From: Acidovorax defluvii
GTDB taxonomy: Bacteria > Pseudomonadota > Gammaproteobacteria > Burkholderiales > Burkholderiaceae_C
Direction of reading: 5' to 3'
DNA: 64,000 nucleotides
Assembly (NCBI GenBank): GCA_003268905.1
Contig: QLTU01000012.1
Location: 1 to 64,000 of the forward strand
Shown: in pieces, positions 35,439-44,420 of the stretch
How positions within the stretch are numbered: the stretch's first letter is position 1
Layout: the number at the start of each line of letters is the position of its first letter
Made by a program: the position numbers and the translations under genes
The notes under the pieces: model-generated
Database searches by the model: none
What the model saw: the letters and a program-made list of their open reading frames with translations, nothing else
What the model was told of the DNA's origin: nothing

Positions 35439-38117
35439 TCAATCGGGCAGCTGGTAGTTCTTTTGCCGCACCAGCCGGCCCATGGCGTCGGCCACCTCGG
35501 GGTCGTAGAGCTGGCCCCGGTTCTTGTCGATTTCGGCCATCGCCACATCCAGGCCCAGCGCCGCGCGGTAGGGGCGGTGCGCCGCCATGGATTCGATCAC
35601 GTCGGCCACGGCCAGCACGCGCGCTTCGGGCAGGATCTCGTCACCCCGCAGGCCGCGTGGGTAGCCGCTGCCGTCCATGCGCTCGTGGTGCTGGCGGATG
35701 ATTTCGGCGATCGGGGTGGCAAAGGTCACGTCCTTCAAGATGTCGTAACCCGCCTGTGCGTGGCATCGCACCAGTTCCATCTCCAGCGGGCTCAGGCGCC
35801 CGGGTTTGGACAGGATCTCGGCAGGCACGGCGATCTTGCCGATGTCGTGCACCAGGCCCACCAACTCCAGGTTTTTGCAGCGCTCTGCTTCCCAGCCCAT
35901 CTCGCGGGCAATGGCGCCCGCAATCAGGCCCACGCGGCGTTCGTGGCCGGCGGTGTAGGGGTCGCGCAGCTCGACCATGTTGGAGATGGCCTGCAGCGTG
36001 CCCTGCATGGCGCCTTCGAGCTGCTGCACATAGCTGGCGATCTGTTCCTCGGCGCGCTTGCGTTCGGTGATGTTCTGGGCCATCACGATGGTGGCGGGCT
36101 GGCCGTCGTCCCAGGTGATGATGGAGGCGTTCAGGCCCAGCTCGATCAGCTGGCCATCCTTGCGGCGCATGGGCAGGGTGTACTTCACGTTGCGTGCACC
36201 GGCCGCCAGCTGCTCCCAGGCCCGGTGGATGCGCGCCAGGTTGTCGGGGGCGGTGGTGGTGAACTGCAGCACATCCTGCCCCAGCAGGTCTGCTCCAGAC
36301 CAGCCCACGATTTCGCAAAAGCGCGGGTTCACGTAGATGAAGCGGCCGTCGCGGCGCACATAGATGCCGCTGATGGTCTGCTCGATCATGTTGCGAAAGC
36401 GTTGCTCGCTCTCCTGCAGCACCCGTTCACGCTGGCGGATTTCCGTCAGGTCGGTCCAGACGATGATGGCCTCGTCGCCCACCAGCGTCATCGTGCCGCG
36501 CGCCATGCGTTTGCTGCCGTCTTTGCAGCGCAGGTGCATTTCAGGCAGCACCATGCTCTCGCCTTTCGGGTTTTGCGGTGCGGCACGTTGCCACAGTTCC
36601 AGCACCTGCTGGCACTGCGCGTGGTCAGCACAGACGCGCTCGGCCCATATCGACAGGGTGGAGATCTCTTGGGGCGTGTAGCCCAGCCACTGCTGCAGGG
36701 CCGGGTTGCAGGCAAGCAGCCTGCGCGTGCCCAGCGAGAAAATCTGCATGGGCAGCGGCGAGGCGGCGAACACTTCGCTGAACCGGTACTCCGAGAGTTG
36801 CGCTTTTTGTTCGGCCTGTTGCAGGCGGTTTTCGCTGGCCAGGCGGCCGAAGGCTAAAGATAGCTCGGCCGCCATTTCGGTGAGCAGGCGTATTTCGTCG
36901 GCATCGAAAACGGTGAGCCCGCGTGCATACAGGCCAAAAACCCCCAGCAACCGCCCTTCGCAGGCCAGTGGCATCACGGCGCGCTCCTGAATGCCTTGTG
37001 CGTGCAGAAATGTCAGCCAGGGGTCGGTGTCGTCTGCGTAGGTTGCCGGGATGGAATGCAGCTGGATCTCGCCCTTTGCCAGGCCGCCCATCAGCTGGTA
37101 CCACGGGCTTTGAGGCGATTGCAGCGCCTGGGTCAGCAGCAGCAGATTTTCTGCCGGGATGCCATGTGAGCGGTGAAGGTGCAGCGGGAAACCACCCGTT
37201 TCCGTGAGCGCGATGAACATCATCGGAAACTTGCCGTGGGTGAGCAGCGCTTCGTAAAGGTTGGCCAGCAAGGCGTCCTGGTTGTTGCTGTGCGCCACGG
37301 CGTGGTTGGTGGCGCTGAGCATTTCGTACAGGTTGGACAGGCGCTGTACCTTCTCCGCCGCCTGCATGCGCTCGATGGCGCCGCCGATCTGCTGCACCAC
37401 GTTGTCGAGCAGGGCCTCGTCTTCGGGCAGGAAGGATGCGCCGGCTGCGCCGGCTGCGCTGGCCTCGGGCGGGTACCAGGCGTGCAGCTGCGCGCGGGGC
37501 GTTTGGTGTACGTGGATGGCGCGCTCGAGCCACAGCGCGGGGCGGGGCGTGGGGGGCTGATTTCCAAAACGCCCCCAGGCCCCGGTGATCGCCACCCCCA
37601 CCTGTTCCGGCAGGGCAAACCCCGCCGCAAGCCGCTCGGTCACACCCTGCAGCAATTGCGCAAGTGTCAGGCCCGGCGTTTCGATCAGCTGGGCGATGGC
37701 CTGGATGCAGCGCAGCTCCTTGATGCGCTCGCCCAGCGCCAGCACCAGGGCCTCGCGCTCGGCTGCCAGGCGCCGCCGGTCGGTGATGTCGCGCACCCCC
37801 TGCACGTAGGCGTTTTGGGCATGGGGGGCGTGAAACGGGGCCACGCTGCATTCAATGGCATTGCGACCGTGGTTGCGTTCGATTTCCACCTGAAAAGCTG
37901 CCTTGGCGGTCTGCATGCCCTGGCATACCGGGCAGGCGGCGGCGCTGACCTCGGCGTCATGGAACAGCGCATGGCTCGACTGGCCCACCAGTTGCGCGGC
38001 AGCCTGGCCCGCAAAAAGAGCCGCCACCGCATTGGCCTGGTGGATCTTGCCGTCGGCCGTGACGATGAGCGTGGGGTCGGGCACCGCGTCGTAGGTGCTG
38101 GCAGCACGCGCCAGCAT
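35439..38117 (-). CDS. PAS/GAF sensor with HD-GYP domain (C-terminal part of a gene split by an amber codon)
   Basis: HD-GYP proteins hydrolyse cyclic di-GMP. The 892 aa contain a PAS domain (about 1-120), a linker (125-265), a GAF domain (about 270-435), two PAS domains (about 445-570 and 572-700), and an HD-GYP domain (about 705-885). The last shows HDIGKIAVP and HHERMDGSGYPRGLRG. The first codon lies 10 bp after the stop of the upstream MASE3 gene and in the same frame; removing that single TAG would give one protein of about 1160 aa. The start ATG has no Shine-Dalgarno, so this is probably the broken C-terminal part of one gene. Confidence 0.85.
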   Translation of the reverse strand: MLARAASTYDAVPDPTLIVTADGKIHQANAVAALFAGQAAAQLVGQSSHALFHDAEVSAAACPVCQGMQTAKAAFQVEIERNHGRNAIECSVAPFHAPHAQNAYVQGVRDITDRRRLAAEREALVLALGERIKELRCIQAIAQLIETPGLTLAQLLQGVTERLAAGFALPEQVGVAITGAWGRFGNQPPTPRPALWLERAIHVHQTPRAQLHAWYPPEASAAGAAGASFLPEDEALLDNVVQQIGGAIERMQAAEKVQRLSNLYEMLSATNHAVAHSNNQDALLANLYEALLTHGKFPMMFIALTETGGFPLHLHRSHGIPAENLLLLTQALQSPQSPWYQLMGGLAKGEIQLHSIPATYADDTDPWLTFLHAQGIQERAVMPLACEGRLLGVFGLYARGLTVFDADEIRLLTEMAAELSLAFGRLASENRLQQAEQKAQLSEYRFSEVFAASPLPMQIFSLGTRRLLACNPALQQWLGYTPQEISTLSIWAERVCADHAQCQQVLELWQRAAPQNPKGESMVLPEMHLRCKDGSKRMARGTMTLVGDEAIIVWTDLTEIRQRERVLQESEQRFRNMIEQTISGIYVRRDGRFIYVNPRFCEIVGWSGADLLGQDVLQFTTTAPDNLARIHRAWEQLAAGARNVKYTLPMRRKDGQLIELGLNASIITWDDGQPATIVMAQNITERKRAEEQIASYVQQLEGAMQGTLQAISNMVELRDPYTAGHERRVGLIAGAIAREMGWEAERCKNLELVGLVHDIGKIAVPAEILSKPGRLSPLEMELVRCHAQAGYDILKDVTFATPIAEIIRQHHERMDGSGYPRGLRGDEILPEARVLAVADVIESMAAHRPYRAALGLDVAMAEIDKNRGQLYDPEVADAMGRLVRQKNYQLPD

Positions 38118-38126
38118 GCTGAAGGG

Positions 38127-38921
38127 CTAACGCAGGGTGCTGTGCACCAGTGCCAGGTAAACGTACCAATACGCAAAGATCTTGAGCAGGTGCCCGACCA
38201 GGTTGGCTGTTGCGTACACGCTCACATAGCGGGTAAAGGCCAGTTCGGACAAGATCATGAACACCACGGCTGCCATCAGGTTGGCCAGCAGGCGCGTGGA
38301 CATGAGGGCACGCTGGCGCCACAGCAGTGCCAGCGCACCGGTCAGCAGACCAATGATCACGTATTCGGCGTAAATCTTGAACGGCGTCAGCCCCTGGCCG
38401 TCCACATAGGCGGCGGGAAAGAAATCGTTGGCAATCAGCGCTGCGCTCAGCACCGCGGCCATGCCAAAGCCCGCCTGCATCAGCAATGGGCGCACGCTGC
38501 GGTACAGAAGCAGGGGCGCAGAGACCAGCGCCACGGCCTGGATGAAGCGGGCGGCTACCCACAGCTGGATGGCCGGGTCGGCACTGTTGCCGGGCAGCAG
38601 CTGCATGCCGTCGAGCACGACCATGTGCAATAAATCGAGCGCCCCGCACCAGCCAATGGCCACCGCGATGTACACCACGAAATGGTTGCGCGTGAAGCGC
38701 TGCGATGTGGTGACCACCACCATCGCCACCATGGCAATCACGATGGAGAAAAGCTCGGCCAGCGTGTGGAACAGCAGGTAGTTCACCCCTGCGCCCACCC
38801 AGCAGATGGCAGACATGAGCACGGGCACAGGCAGGCTGCGCAGCACCAGCTGCCAAAGGGGCGCAGGCGGTGCGAGTACCGTGGATGCTGCGGCAGGGAA
38901 GGGGGCTGGCGGCATGGGCAT
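38127..38921 (-). CDS. MASE3-type membrane sensor domain protein (N-terminal part of a split gene)
   Basis: The 264 aa form a MASE3-type membrane sensor with six to eight helices. Signature pieces are FHTLAELFSIVIAMVAM, CGALDLLHMVVLDGM and LWVAARFIQA. MASE3 normally heads signalling proteins ending in PAS, GGDEF, EAL or HD-GYP domains. The protein stops after LVHSTLR at a TAG, where relatives continue with a Glu-Pro-Phe type linker into PAS domains. The next codons here read CCC TTC AGC ATG, which fits a GAG-to-TAG change. Confidence 0.82.
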   Translation of the reverse strand: MPMPPAPFPAAASTVLAPPAPLWQLVLRSLPVPVLMSAICWVGAGVNYLLFHTLAELFSIVIAMVAMVVVTTSQRFTRNHFVVYIAVAIGWCGALDLLHMVVLDGMQLLPGNSADPAIQLWVAARFIQAVALVSAPLLLYRSVRPLLMQAGFGMAAVLSAALIANDFFPAAYVDGQGLTPFKIYAEYVIIGLLTGALALLWRQRALMSTRLLANLMAAVVFMILSELAFTRYVSVYATANLVGHLLKIFAYWYVYLALVHSTLR

Positions 38922-39078
38922 GGTGCCCGTGTGTCAGGGCGTTGTTCGATGGGCCATCGGCGTCAGCAGGCGGCGCTGATACCGGCAGAAAGGGTGTTCG
39001 TGGCTCAGGTGAAACGGCATAACCCCTCTTTCTGCACTGGTGAGCAGCTTTTTAACCAATAGCAAGCAAAGGCGTCGC

Positions 39079-39222
39079 CTATTTGTTCTTGTCCTTGCCG
39101 CGCGGGATCACTGCTGTCGTCGGTGGAGTGGGGCGGTCAGAGCCGTGGCCCTCTTTGGGTGGTGATGTGTCTTTCTTCGGCTTTTTTGCCATCTTGTTGT
39201 TGTGCATTTGTCCTTTGGCCAT
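39079..39222 (-). CDS. small Lys-rich conserved hypothetical protein (47 aa)
   Basis: The product starts MAKGQMHNNKMAKKPKKDTS and is very basic, with a Pro/Lys tail. Short proteins with this MAKGQM...KKPKKD pattern occur in many proteobacteria as hypothetical proteins, and no function is known to me. A strong AGGAGG site lies 4 bp before the ATG, which supports real translation despite the length. Longer in-frame versions lack support. Confidence 0.7.
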   Translation of the reverse strand: MAKGQMHNNKMAKKPKKDTSPPKEGHGSDRPTPPTTAVIPRGKDKNK

Positions 39223-39439
39223 GGATCCTCCTGGGTGGGTCTCGGGATGGGACCACTGTGGGACGGATGGTACGTCACAAACCGGCCGCTCCGGCCTGTT
39301 GTGCCTGTTTTGCCGCAGCCCTGGTGTGCCCGTCGCTGTGGGTGTTGTTTTGGCACTGGCGTGCAAGCGGGGAATGGCCGCTGGAGGCCCCTGGTTTTGC
39401 GCATACCATGGCGGGCCGCTTTGTTTTGAGTGCCCAGAC

Positions 39440-40375
39440 ATGACCCAGAATCCGCCCGTCTTTGAAGCGCTGCCCCGTGACCTTTCGGCCTACCGCGTGG
39501 GCAATGTGGGCGTGGACTATGTGCACCGTTTCGAGTCGGGCCAGCCCGGGCCGCATGTGCTGATCAATGCACTCACCCACGGCAACGAGCTGTGCGGCAT
39601 GGTGGCCGCCACGCACCTGCTCGACACCGGTGTGCGGCCCCGGTGCGGCACGTTGACCATCAGCTTTGCCAACGTGGCCGCCTACGAATCGTTCAACCCC
39701 GCACGCCCCTTTGACAGCCGCCAGCTGGTGCACAACCTCAACCGCGTGTGGTCGGCCGCAGAGCTGGACGGCACCGCCGACAGCCCCGAACTGGCCCGTG
39801 CCCGCGCCCTGCGCCCCGTGGTAGCCGCTGCCGATCACATTCTGGACATCCACTCGACCAGCCAGGATGTCGAGCCCTTCTGGGCGTATCCGGCCTATGC
39901 GCGCAATGCGGCGGTGGCCCAGACCATTGGCAGGCCGCCTGTGCACCTGGTGATGCCGCAAGGTCTGGGTTCGGGCACGCCCCTCATCCAGCACGGCCGC
40001 CATGGCCTGGCCGACGGGCCTGGTGCGGCGCTGGTGGTGGAGTGCGGGCAGCATTTTCTGCAATCGGCGGCCGACATGGCGACGGCGGTGGCGCTGGATT
40101 TTCTGGCCCATTTCGGGCTGATCGAAGCGGCCCCCGGCAGACCGGCGCCTGGCCCGCAGCGCCGCTATGAGCTGCTGCAGACCTGCATGGTGCGCACGCC
40201 CGATTTTTGCTTTGTGCGCCCGCTGGTGGGCTTTGAGGTGTTTGCCAAAGATGCGCTCATTGCCACCGACGGGCCCCACGAGATTCGCGCCCTGTGCGAT
40301 GGCTGCACCGTCATGATGCCCACGCGCGAGCCTATCGTGGGCCGCGAGGCGGTCTACCTGACGCGGCCCCTGTGA
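39440..40375 (+). CDS. succinylglutamate desuccinylase/aspartoacylase family protein
   Basis: This is a zinc carboxypeptidase-like amidohydrolase of the AstE/AspA family. The zinc motif HGNE (about residue 47) and the later LDIHSTSQ are visible, with NLNRVW between them. Its 311 aa fit the family. The substrate (an N-acyl amino acid) cannot be specified. The start MTQNPPVFEALPRDLSAYRV was chosen because the long upstream frame has no family similarity. The next gene converges. Confidence 0.85.
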   Translation: MTQNPPVFEALPRDLSAYRVGNVGVDYVHRFESGQPGPHVLINALTHGNELCGMVAATHLLDTGVRPRCGTLTISFANVAAYESFNPARPFDSRQLVHNLNRVWSAAELDGTADSPELARARALRPVVAAADHILDIHSTSQDVEPFWAYPAYARNAAVAQTIGRPPVHLVMPQGLGSGTPLIQHGRHGLADGPGAALVVECGQHFLQSAADMATAVALDFLAHFGLIEAAPGRPAPGPQRRYELLQTCMVRTPDFCFVRPLVGFEVFAKDALIATDGPHEIRALCDGCTVMMPTREPIVGREAVYLTRPL

Positions 40376-40393
40376 GGGCCAGTGGCCGGGGCC

Positions 40394-40933
40394 TCAGAAA
40401 GACGAACCCGGCTGGGCCATGAAGGCCAGCTCGCCCGGCGTGGACACGCGCCCCAGTGCGGCATTGCGGTGCGGATAGCGGCCAAACCGCGCAATGACGT
40501 CGCGGTGCAGCACCTCGAAGCGCAGGTTGTTCTCCAGCCCCGGCTGGTCAAACAGCACCATCGCCTGGGCGTGCACCACCAGCGACTCGCTGTGCATGTA
40601 GGGCATGTAGGCAAACGCGCGCTGGGCAGGGGCCAGCGCCTGGTCGTGCCGCCCGGCCACCAGCTCCTGGGCCAGGGCCAGTGCCTGGGCATCCTGTGCA
40701 AACGCCAGCGGCGTGCCGCGATGGATGTGGCGCGAGAACTGGTCGAGCACCACGATCTCGGCCAGCCGCCCCTGCGGCGTGGCGCGCCACTCCCACAGCT
40801 CGCAATGCTGCGCCGCCTGCCAGATGGGCCCAAAACGCACGCGGATCATGGCGTCGATCGCGTCTTCCTGGGCAAAGTGCTGCGCGGGCGAGAGTTCTTC
40901 GAACCAGAAATGAAGGATGTCTTCGGCTTGCAT
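40394..40933 (-). CDS. DUF924 family protein
   Basis: This 179-aa alpha-helical protein of the DUF924 family has unknown function and a TPR-like fold by known structures. The start MQAEDILHFWFEELSPAQHF, the core LAEIVVLDQFSRHIHRGTPLAFAQD and the later YMPYMHSESLVVHAQA are all typical. It appears complete. A shorter, frameshifted paralogue lies at 57963-58223 next to the NACHT gene. Confidence 0.88.
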   Translation of the reverse strand: MQAEDILHFWFEELSPAQHFAQEDAIDAMIRVRFGPIWQAAQHCELWEWRATPQGRLAEIVVLDQFSRHIHRGTPLAFAQDAQALALAQELVAGRHDQALAPAQRAFAYMPYMHSESLVVHAQAMVLFDQPGLENNLRFEVLHRDVIARFGRYPHRNAALGRVSTPGELAFMAQPGSSF

Positions 40934-40948
40934 GGCAATGGTTTATGT

Positions 40949-41004
40949 GTCAAAAATGGCTCTAGCGCTTGATGATAAAGCGCGGCGTGCTATGAAAAAC
41001 ATAG
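40949..41004 (-). repeat. ~50-bp interspersed repeat, copy F
   Basis: CAAAAATGGCTCTAGCGCTT, GATGATAAAGCGC and GTGCTATGAAAAACATAG form a reverse-orientation copy with partly diverged arms. It lies just upstream of the DUF924 start codon. Confidence 0.75.
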
Positions 41005-41053
41005 TTGCCGGTTCGGTGCCCCGCACAGGCCTTCGGCCACTGGCCGTGCCTGG

Positions 41054-41848
41054 CTAGCGTGCACCCGGCGAGGCGTGCCAGGGCAGCCGTGTCAGCAGCC
41101 GTTGCCAGTCTGCCGTGGGGACTGCATCACCGTTGTCTGGCTGCACGGCCTGCACTTCTGCGGCACGGGGTGGGCTCCACGCAGGCAGCTGCAAGCCGCT
41201 GTCAAATACCAGGGCCGCGCCCGACACGGGGTGCGGCACGGTCAGCTGCCAGGCGTGCAGCCACAGCCTTTGCTGGCCCAGCCGATCGGCCCACCAGCGG
41301 TTGATGGGGCCCTTGCCATGGGTGGCATCGCCAATGATGGGGTGCGCCAGGTGCTTGAGGTGGCGGCGGATCTGGTGGCGCCGCCCGGTGGTGGGCACGG
41401 CCTCTACCAGCGAGGCGCGCGTGGTGGCAAAGCGGGCGTCGCTGGCCTCGGGCAGCGTGAGCTGTGCCAGGCGGAAAAAGCGGGTGTGGGCATCCTGCAC
41501 GGCGGCATCCGCCGGGGCATCGTCGGGCTTGAGGGCATGATCCACTTCCACCGCTTCGGGCGCCCAGCCGCGCACCACGGCCAGGTAGCGTTTGTGCGTC
41601 GCCCCGTGCTCAAACGCCTGCGACAACGCGCGTGCAGCCGCGCTGTGCAGCGCCATCACCAGCACGCCGCAGGTGCCTTTGTCGAGCCGGTGCACGGGGT
41701 ACACATGCTGGCCCAGCTGGTCGCGCAGGGTCTGCATCACAAAGCGCGTTTCGCCTGCATCCAGCCCCGTGCGGTGCACCAGCCAGCCAGCGGGCTTGTA
41801 AACCGCCACGAGATGCTCGTCGCGCCAGAGGATGTGCAAGGGGGGCAT
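41054..41848 (-). CDS. truC: tRNA pseudouridine(65) synthase TruC
   Basis: TruC modifies U65 of some tRNAs and belongs to the RluA family. The start LHILWRDEHLVAVYKPAGWL, the catalytic PVHRLDKGTCGVLVMAL (aspartate in HRLD) and the GRRHQIRRHLKHLAHPIIGD block are clear. Its 264 aa fit E. coli TruC. The gene is divergent from an ankyrin-repeat gene. Confidence 0.9.
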   Translation of the reverse strand: MPPLHILWRDEHLVAVYKPAGWLVHRTGLDAGETRFVMQTLRDQLGQHVYPVHRLDKGTCGVLVMALHSAAARALSQAFEHGATHKRYLAVVRGWAPEAVEVDHALKPDDAPADAAVQDAHTRFFRLAQLTLPEASDARFATTRASLVEAVPTTGRRHQIRRHLKHLAHPIIGDATHGKGPINRWWADRLGQQRLWLHAWQLTVPHPVSGAALVFDSGLQLPAWSPPRAAEVQAVQPDNGDAVPTADWQRLLTRLPWHASPGAR

Positions 41849-41937
41849 GGGAGCAGGGGTTAGGGAAGGCGCGCATTGTGCAGCACGCCCGCCTGCCTAC
41901 ACTGCATCGACTACCGTTTGTGCAGAGGATTCACGTT

Positions 41938-42273
41938 ATGTTAGGTGGAGACTGGAAGGATATGTACGCCGCCGCAGTGGAAGGCGATTTGGCGCTGGTG
42001 CGCTACCACATCAACGCGGGCGTCAACCCCAACTACCAGCACCCCGAGATCTTGTGCACACCGCTGGTTGCCAGCCTCATCCACGGCCATAGCGACATCG
42101 CGCGCTATCTGCTGGAGCATGGTGCCGACCCTCAGTTGCGCTCGGACTTTGACGACATGACCCCACTGGAAGCAGCGCGCCGCCACCAGCGCACCGAGCT
42201 GGTGGCCCTGCTGCAGGCCCGGGGCGCGCAGGAGGAGCGCAAGCCCTTCTGGTGGCGCTGGCTACCGGTCTGA
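41938..42273 (+). CDS. ankyrin repeat domain-containing protein
   Basis: This 111-aa protein has about three ankyrin repeats: DMYAAAVEGDLALVRYHINAG, then TPLVASLIHGHSDIARYLLEHGAD, then TPLEAARRHQRTELVALLQARGA. It ends in an unusual KPFWWRWLPV tail that may touch a membrane or partner. No signal peptide is present. Its partner is unknown. The gene is alone on its strand between truC and the TerB-like gene. Confidence 0.82.
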   Translation: MLGGDWKDMYAAAVEGDLALVRYHINAGVNPNYQHPEILCTPLVASLIHGHSDIARYLLEHGADPQLRSDFDDMTPLEAARRHQRTELVALLQARGAQEERKPFWWRWLPV

Positions 42274-42294
42274 TTGGACGGCCGCGGGGGGCGT

Positions 42295-42762
42295 TCAGCC
42301 CAACTGCGCAGCTTCCTTGGCCCGTAATTTGGCCGCGATGTATTCGCCATGGGTCACATGCAGCAAGCCCGCCACCTTGCTGATGGTGTGGTTCTCGTTG
42401 GCATCAACATGGGCATCGGCATAGGCCACCTGCCACATGGCCTCGACCAGGTGGATTTTCTGGTCCTGCGTGAAGTGGTCGTTGAGGCTGCTGGTAAAGC
42501 GCTGGTAGTCGTAGGCCGTGCGCGAGGTGGTCACGGCCAGCTCCAGCAGGCGCTCCAGCTCGTCATCGCTCAGCGCAAACTTGCCGCGCAGCGCAGCCAC
42601 CATGGTGGTGCGCTCGGCCGTGTCCATCGATGATTCAGACCGCACCACCTCGACCAGCAGCACGGCGGCGGCCAGTTGCACGGCGTGCTCGCGCTGTGCG
42701 GGCGATTGGCTGGGGGCAGGCTGGGCAAAACTGTCAAACAGATCTTTGAGTGTCTTTAGCAT
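42295..42762 (-). CDS. TerB family tellurite resistance protein
   Basis: This 155-aa TerB-like helical protein has DnaJ-like TerB signatures: QLAAAVLLVEVVRSESSMD, ERTTMVAALRGKFALSDDE, and the acidic loop AYADAHVDANENHTISKVAGLLH near residues 120-140. Acidic side chains of that loop bind metal in TerB. No other ter gene is nearby, so a tellurite role is uncertain. The start MLKTLKDLFDSFAQ was chosen. Confidence 0.85.
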   Translation of the reverse strand: MLKTLKDLFDSFAQPAPSQSPAQREHAVQLAAAVLLVEVVRSESSMDTAERTTMVAALRGKFALSDDELERLLELAVTTSRTAYDYQRFTSSLNDHFTQDQKIHLVEAMWQVAYADAHVDANENHTISKVAGLLHVTHGEYIAAKLRAKEAAQLG

Positions 42763-42860
42763 GGGGCTTTGGGGTCTGGCGCAGGGCGGCGTGAGAAAAG
42801 GACAACGGTGGAGGGGCGCAGCGCGGCATTGGTTCCCATGGCGCACGGTGTGCGAACGGG

Positions 42861-42910
42861 GCTGGCAAGGACCGGCAAGCAATGGCAAGGGCTGGCAAGG
42901 GCTGTTGAGG
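42861..42910 (+). repeat. decamer tandem repeat, five units
   Basis: Five 10-bp units read GCTGGCAAGG, ACCGGCAAGC, AATGGCAAGG, GCTGGCAAGG and GCTGTTGAGG. The shared core is GGCAAG. It lies between the TerB and DHH genes. Confidence 0.75.
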
Positions 42911-42986
42911 CCTGGTCAGTTTGCCGCAGGGCATGTGCCACCGTGCCTTCGCCCACCGCTGGGCGGCCCGGCGACAATCGGCGCCC

Positions 42987-43922
42987 ATGATGAAGAAAAC
43001 CATACTCCCCCTGCAACTGCTGGTTGCGCCCGACAAGAACGACCCCGCGCCGCTGGTTTTGTACCACGGGCGCAACTGCCCCGACGGCTTTGGCGCCGCG
43101 CTGGCCGCGTGGCTTTATTACGGCGAGGGCGCCGAATACCTGGGGCTGGATCACGGCGATGTGAAAACGCTGGACGATCTCCCGCCCGTGGCGGGCCGGG
43201 CTGTCTACATCCTCGATTTTTCGTTCTCAGCCGAGGTCCTGCACGCCATCGAAGAGCGCGCCACCAAGCTCGTGATGCTGGACCACCATAAAAGCGCCGC
43301 CGAAAAACTCACCGGCTTCGCTTGCCGCTGCGGCGTGGTGCACTTTGACATGAACAAGTCGGGCGCCCGGCTGGCATGGGAGTTCTTTCACCCCACGCAG
43401 CCCGTTCCGCCACTGCTCCAGTACATCGAAGACCGCGACATCTGGAAATGGGAGTTCCCCGAGAGCGCGGGCTTTCTGTCGGCCCTGGACATGGAGCCCC
43501 AGACGTTTGTGCGTTGGCACGAGATTGCCGCCTTCACGCCCGAGCAGCTCACGCAGTTCATGGCGCGCGGCGCGGCCATGGACGAAAAATACCGCAAGCT
43601 CGCGGCCGACATTGCCGAGGGCGCACAGCCCCTGGTGTTCAACGGCATTGAGGGCCTGATGGTCAACGCCCCCGGCATGTTCCACAGCCTGGTGGGCGAC
43701 CTGTTGTCCGCCAAAACCGGCACCTTTGCGCTGATGTGGAGCGCGGGCACCAAGGGCGTGAAGGTGGGCCTGCGCGCGCAGCGCAATTTCGACTGCATTG
43801 CGCTGGCTGAAAGCATGGGCGGTGGCGGCCATGCGCAGGCCTGCGGTTTCAAGATGGGGCCCGAGCGGCTCGTCGAATTGCTGAGCGGCGTTTTCAACGC
43901 CCAGCCTGCAGCCACTGCCTGA
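42987..43922 (+). CDS. DHH/DHHA1-type phosphoesterase family protein
   Basis: This is a DHH-superfamily protein. The metal-binding pattern is seen as YHGRNCPDGFGAALAAW, YILDFS and VMLDHHKSA (DHH), followed by a linker with EDRDIWKWE. The C-terminal DHHA1-like domain has SMGGGGHAQACGF. Its 311 aa fit relatives annotated as phosphohydrolases or exopolyphosphatase-like. The substrate is unknown. Two adjacent ATGs (42987, 42990) are possible starts. Confidence 0.83.
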   Translation: MMKKTILPLQLLVAPDKNDPAPLVLYHGRNCPDGFGAALAAWLYYGEGAEYLGLDHGDVKTLDDLPPVAGRAVYILDFSFSAEVLHAIEERATKLVMLDHHKSAAEKLTGFACRCGVVHFDMNKSGARLAWEFFHPTQPVPPLLQYIEDRDIWKWEFPESAGFLSALDMEPQTFVRWHEIAAFTPEQLTQFMARGAAMDEKYRKLAADIAEGAQPLVFNGIEGLMVNAPGMFHSLVGDLLSAKTGTFALMWSAGTKGVKVGLRAQRNFDCIALAESMGGGGHAQACGFKMGPERLVELLSGVFNAQPAATA

Positions 43923-43985
43923 AGGAAGGCGGGGCGCGGAGCTGCCCCAGTTGCCTCATTCGCCCCAGTCGCCCCCCAGTCTGGG

Positions 43986-44420
43986 TCAGCGCTGGTGCCG
44001 CTGCCGATAGCTCCACGGCGCCAGCGGGCGGGGCTGTGCCCACAACCCCTTTCGGCTGGCACGGGCCTGCTGCTGCAATCGCACCAGGTGCGGATGCGCG
44101 CTGGCATAGGGCGTGTACACCCACGCCATGCCCGCGCCCACCTGCGCCGCTGCCACATCGGTGCGGCCGCAGCGCACGTTGGCCACAGTGCGGCCATAGG
44201 CATCGCGCGCGAGGGGGCGCAGCGTGGCGCGTTGCCTAAAACACAGCTGCGCCAGGTGTTGCCGTGCCCGCTGGCCAAACGCCTGTTTGCGCTCGGGGGC
44301 ATCAATGGCGGCGATGCGCACGGTGACTTGCTGGTAAGCGCCGGGCGTGCCGCAACGGGCGGTGAGGGTGTCGCCGTCGCTGATGGCGACGACCAGGCAA
44401 AGCAGGGCAGAGACAGGCAA
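43986..44420 (-). CDS. thermonuclease family protein (SNase-like), start uncertain
   Basis: This is a staphylococcal-nuclease-like OB-fold nuclease. The segment VVAISDGDTLTARC, the basic-acidic pattern VRIAAIDAPERKQAFGQ and RDAYGRTVANVRCG carry the catalytic Arg, Glu and Arg positions, and GMAWVYTPYA follows. The 5' end is unclear. The frame has no nearby ATG, so a TTG at 44420 is given as a tentative start. A signal-peptide-like MRALKRLPFIYPLHPCLSLP is encoded in another frame just upstream and may reflect a frameshift. Copies in relatives have a signal peptide. Confidence 0.65.
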   Translation of the reverse strand: MPVSALLCLVVAISDGDTLTARCGTPGAYQQVTVRIAAIDAPERKQAFGQRARQHLAQLCFRQRATLRPLARDAYGRTVANVRCGRTDVAAAQVGAGMAWVYTPYASAHPHLVRLQQQARASRKGLWAQPRPLAPWSYRQRHQR

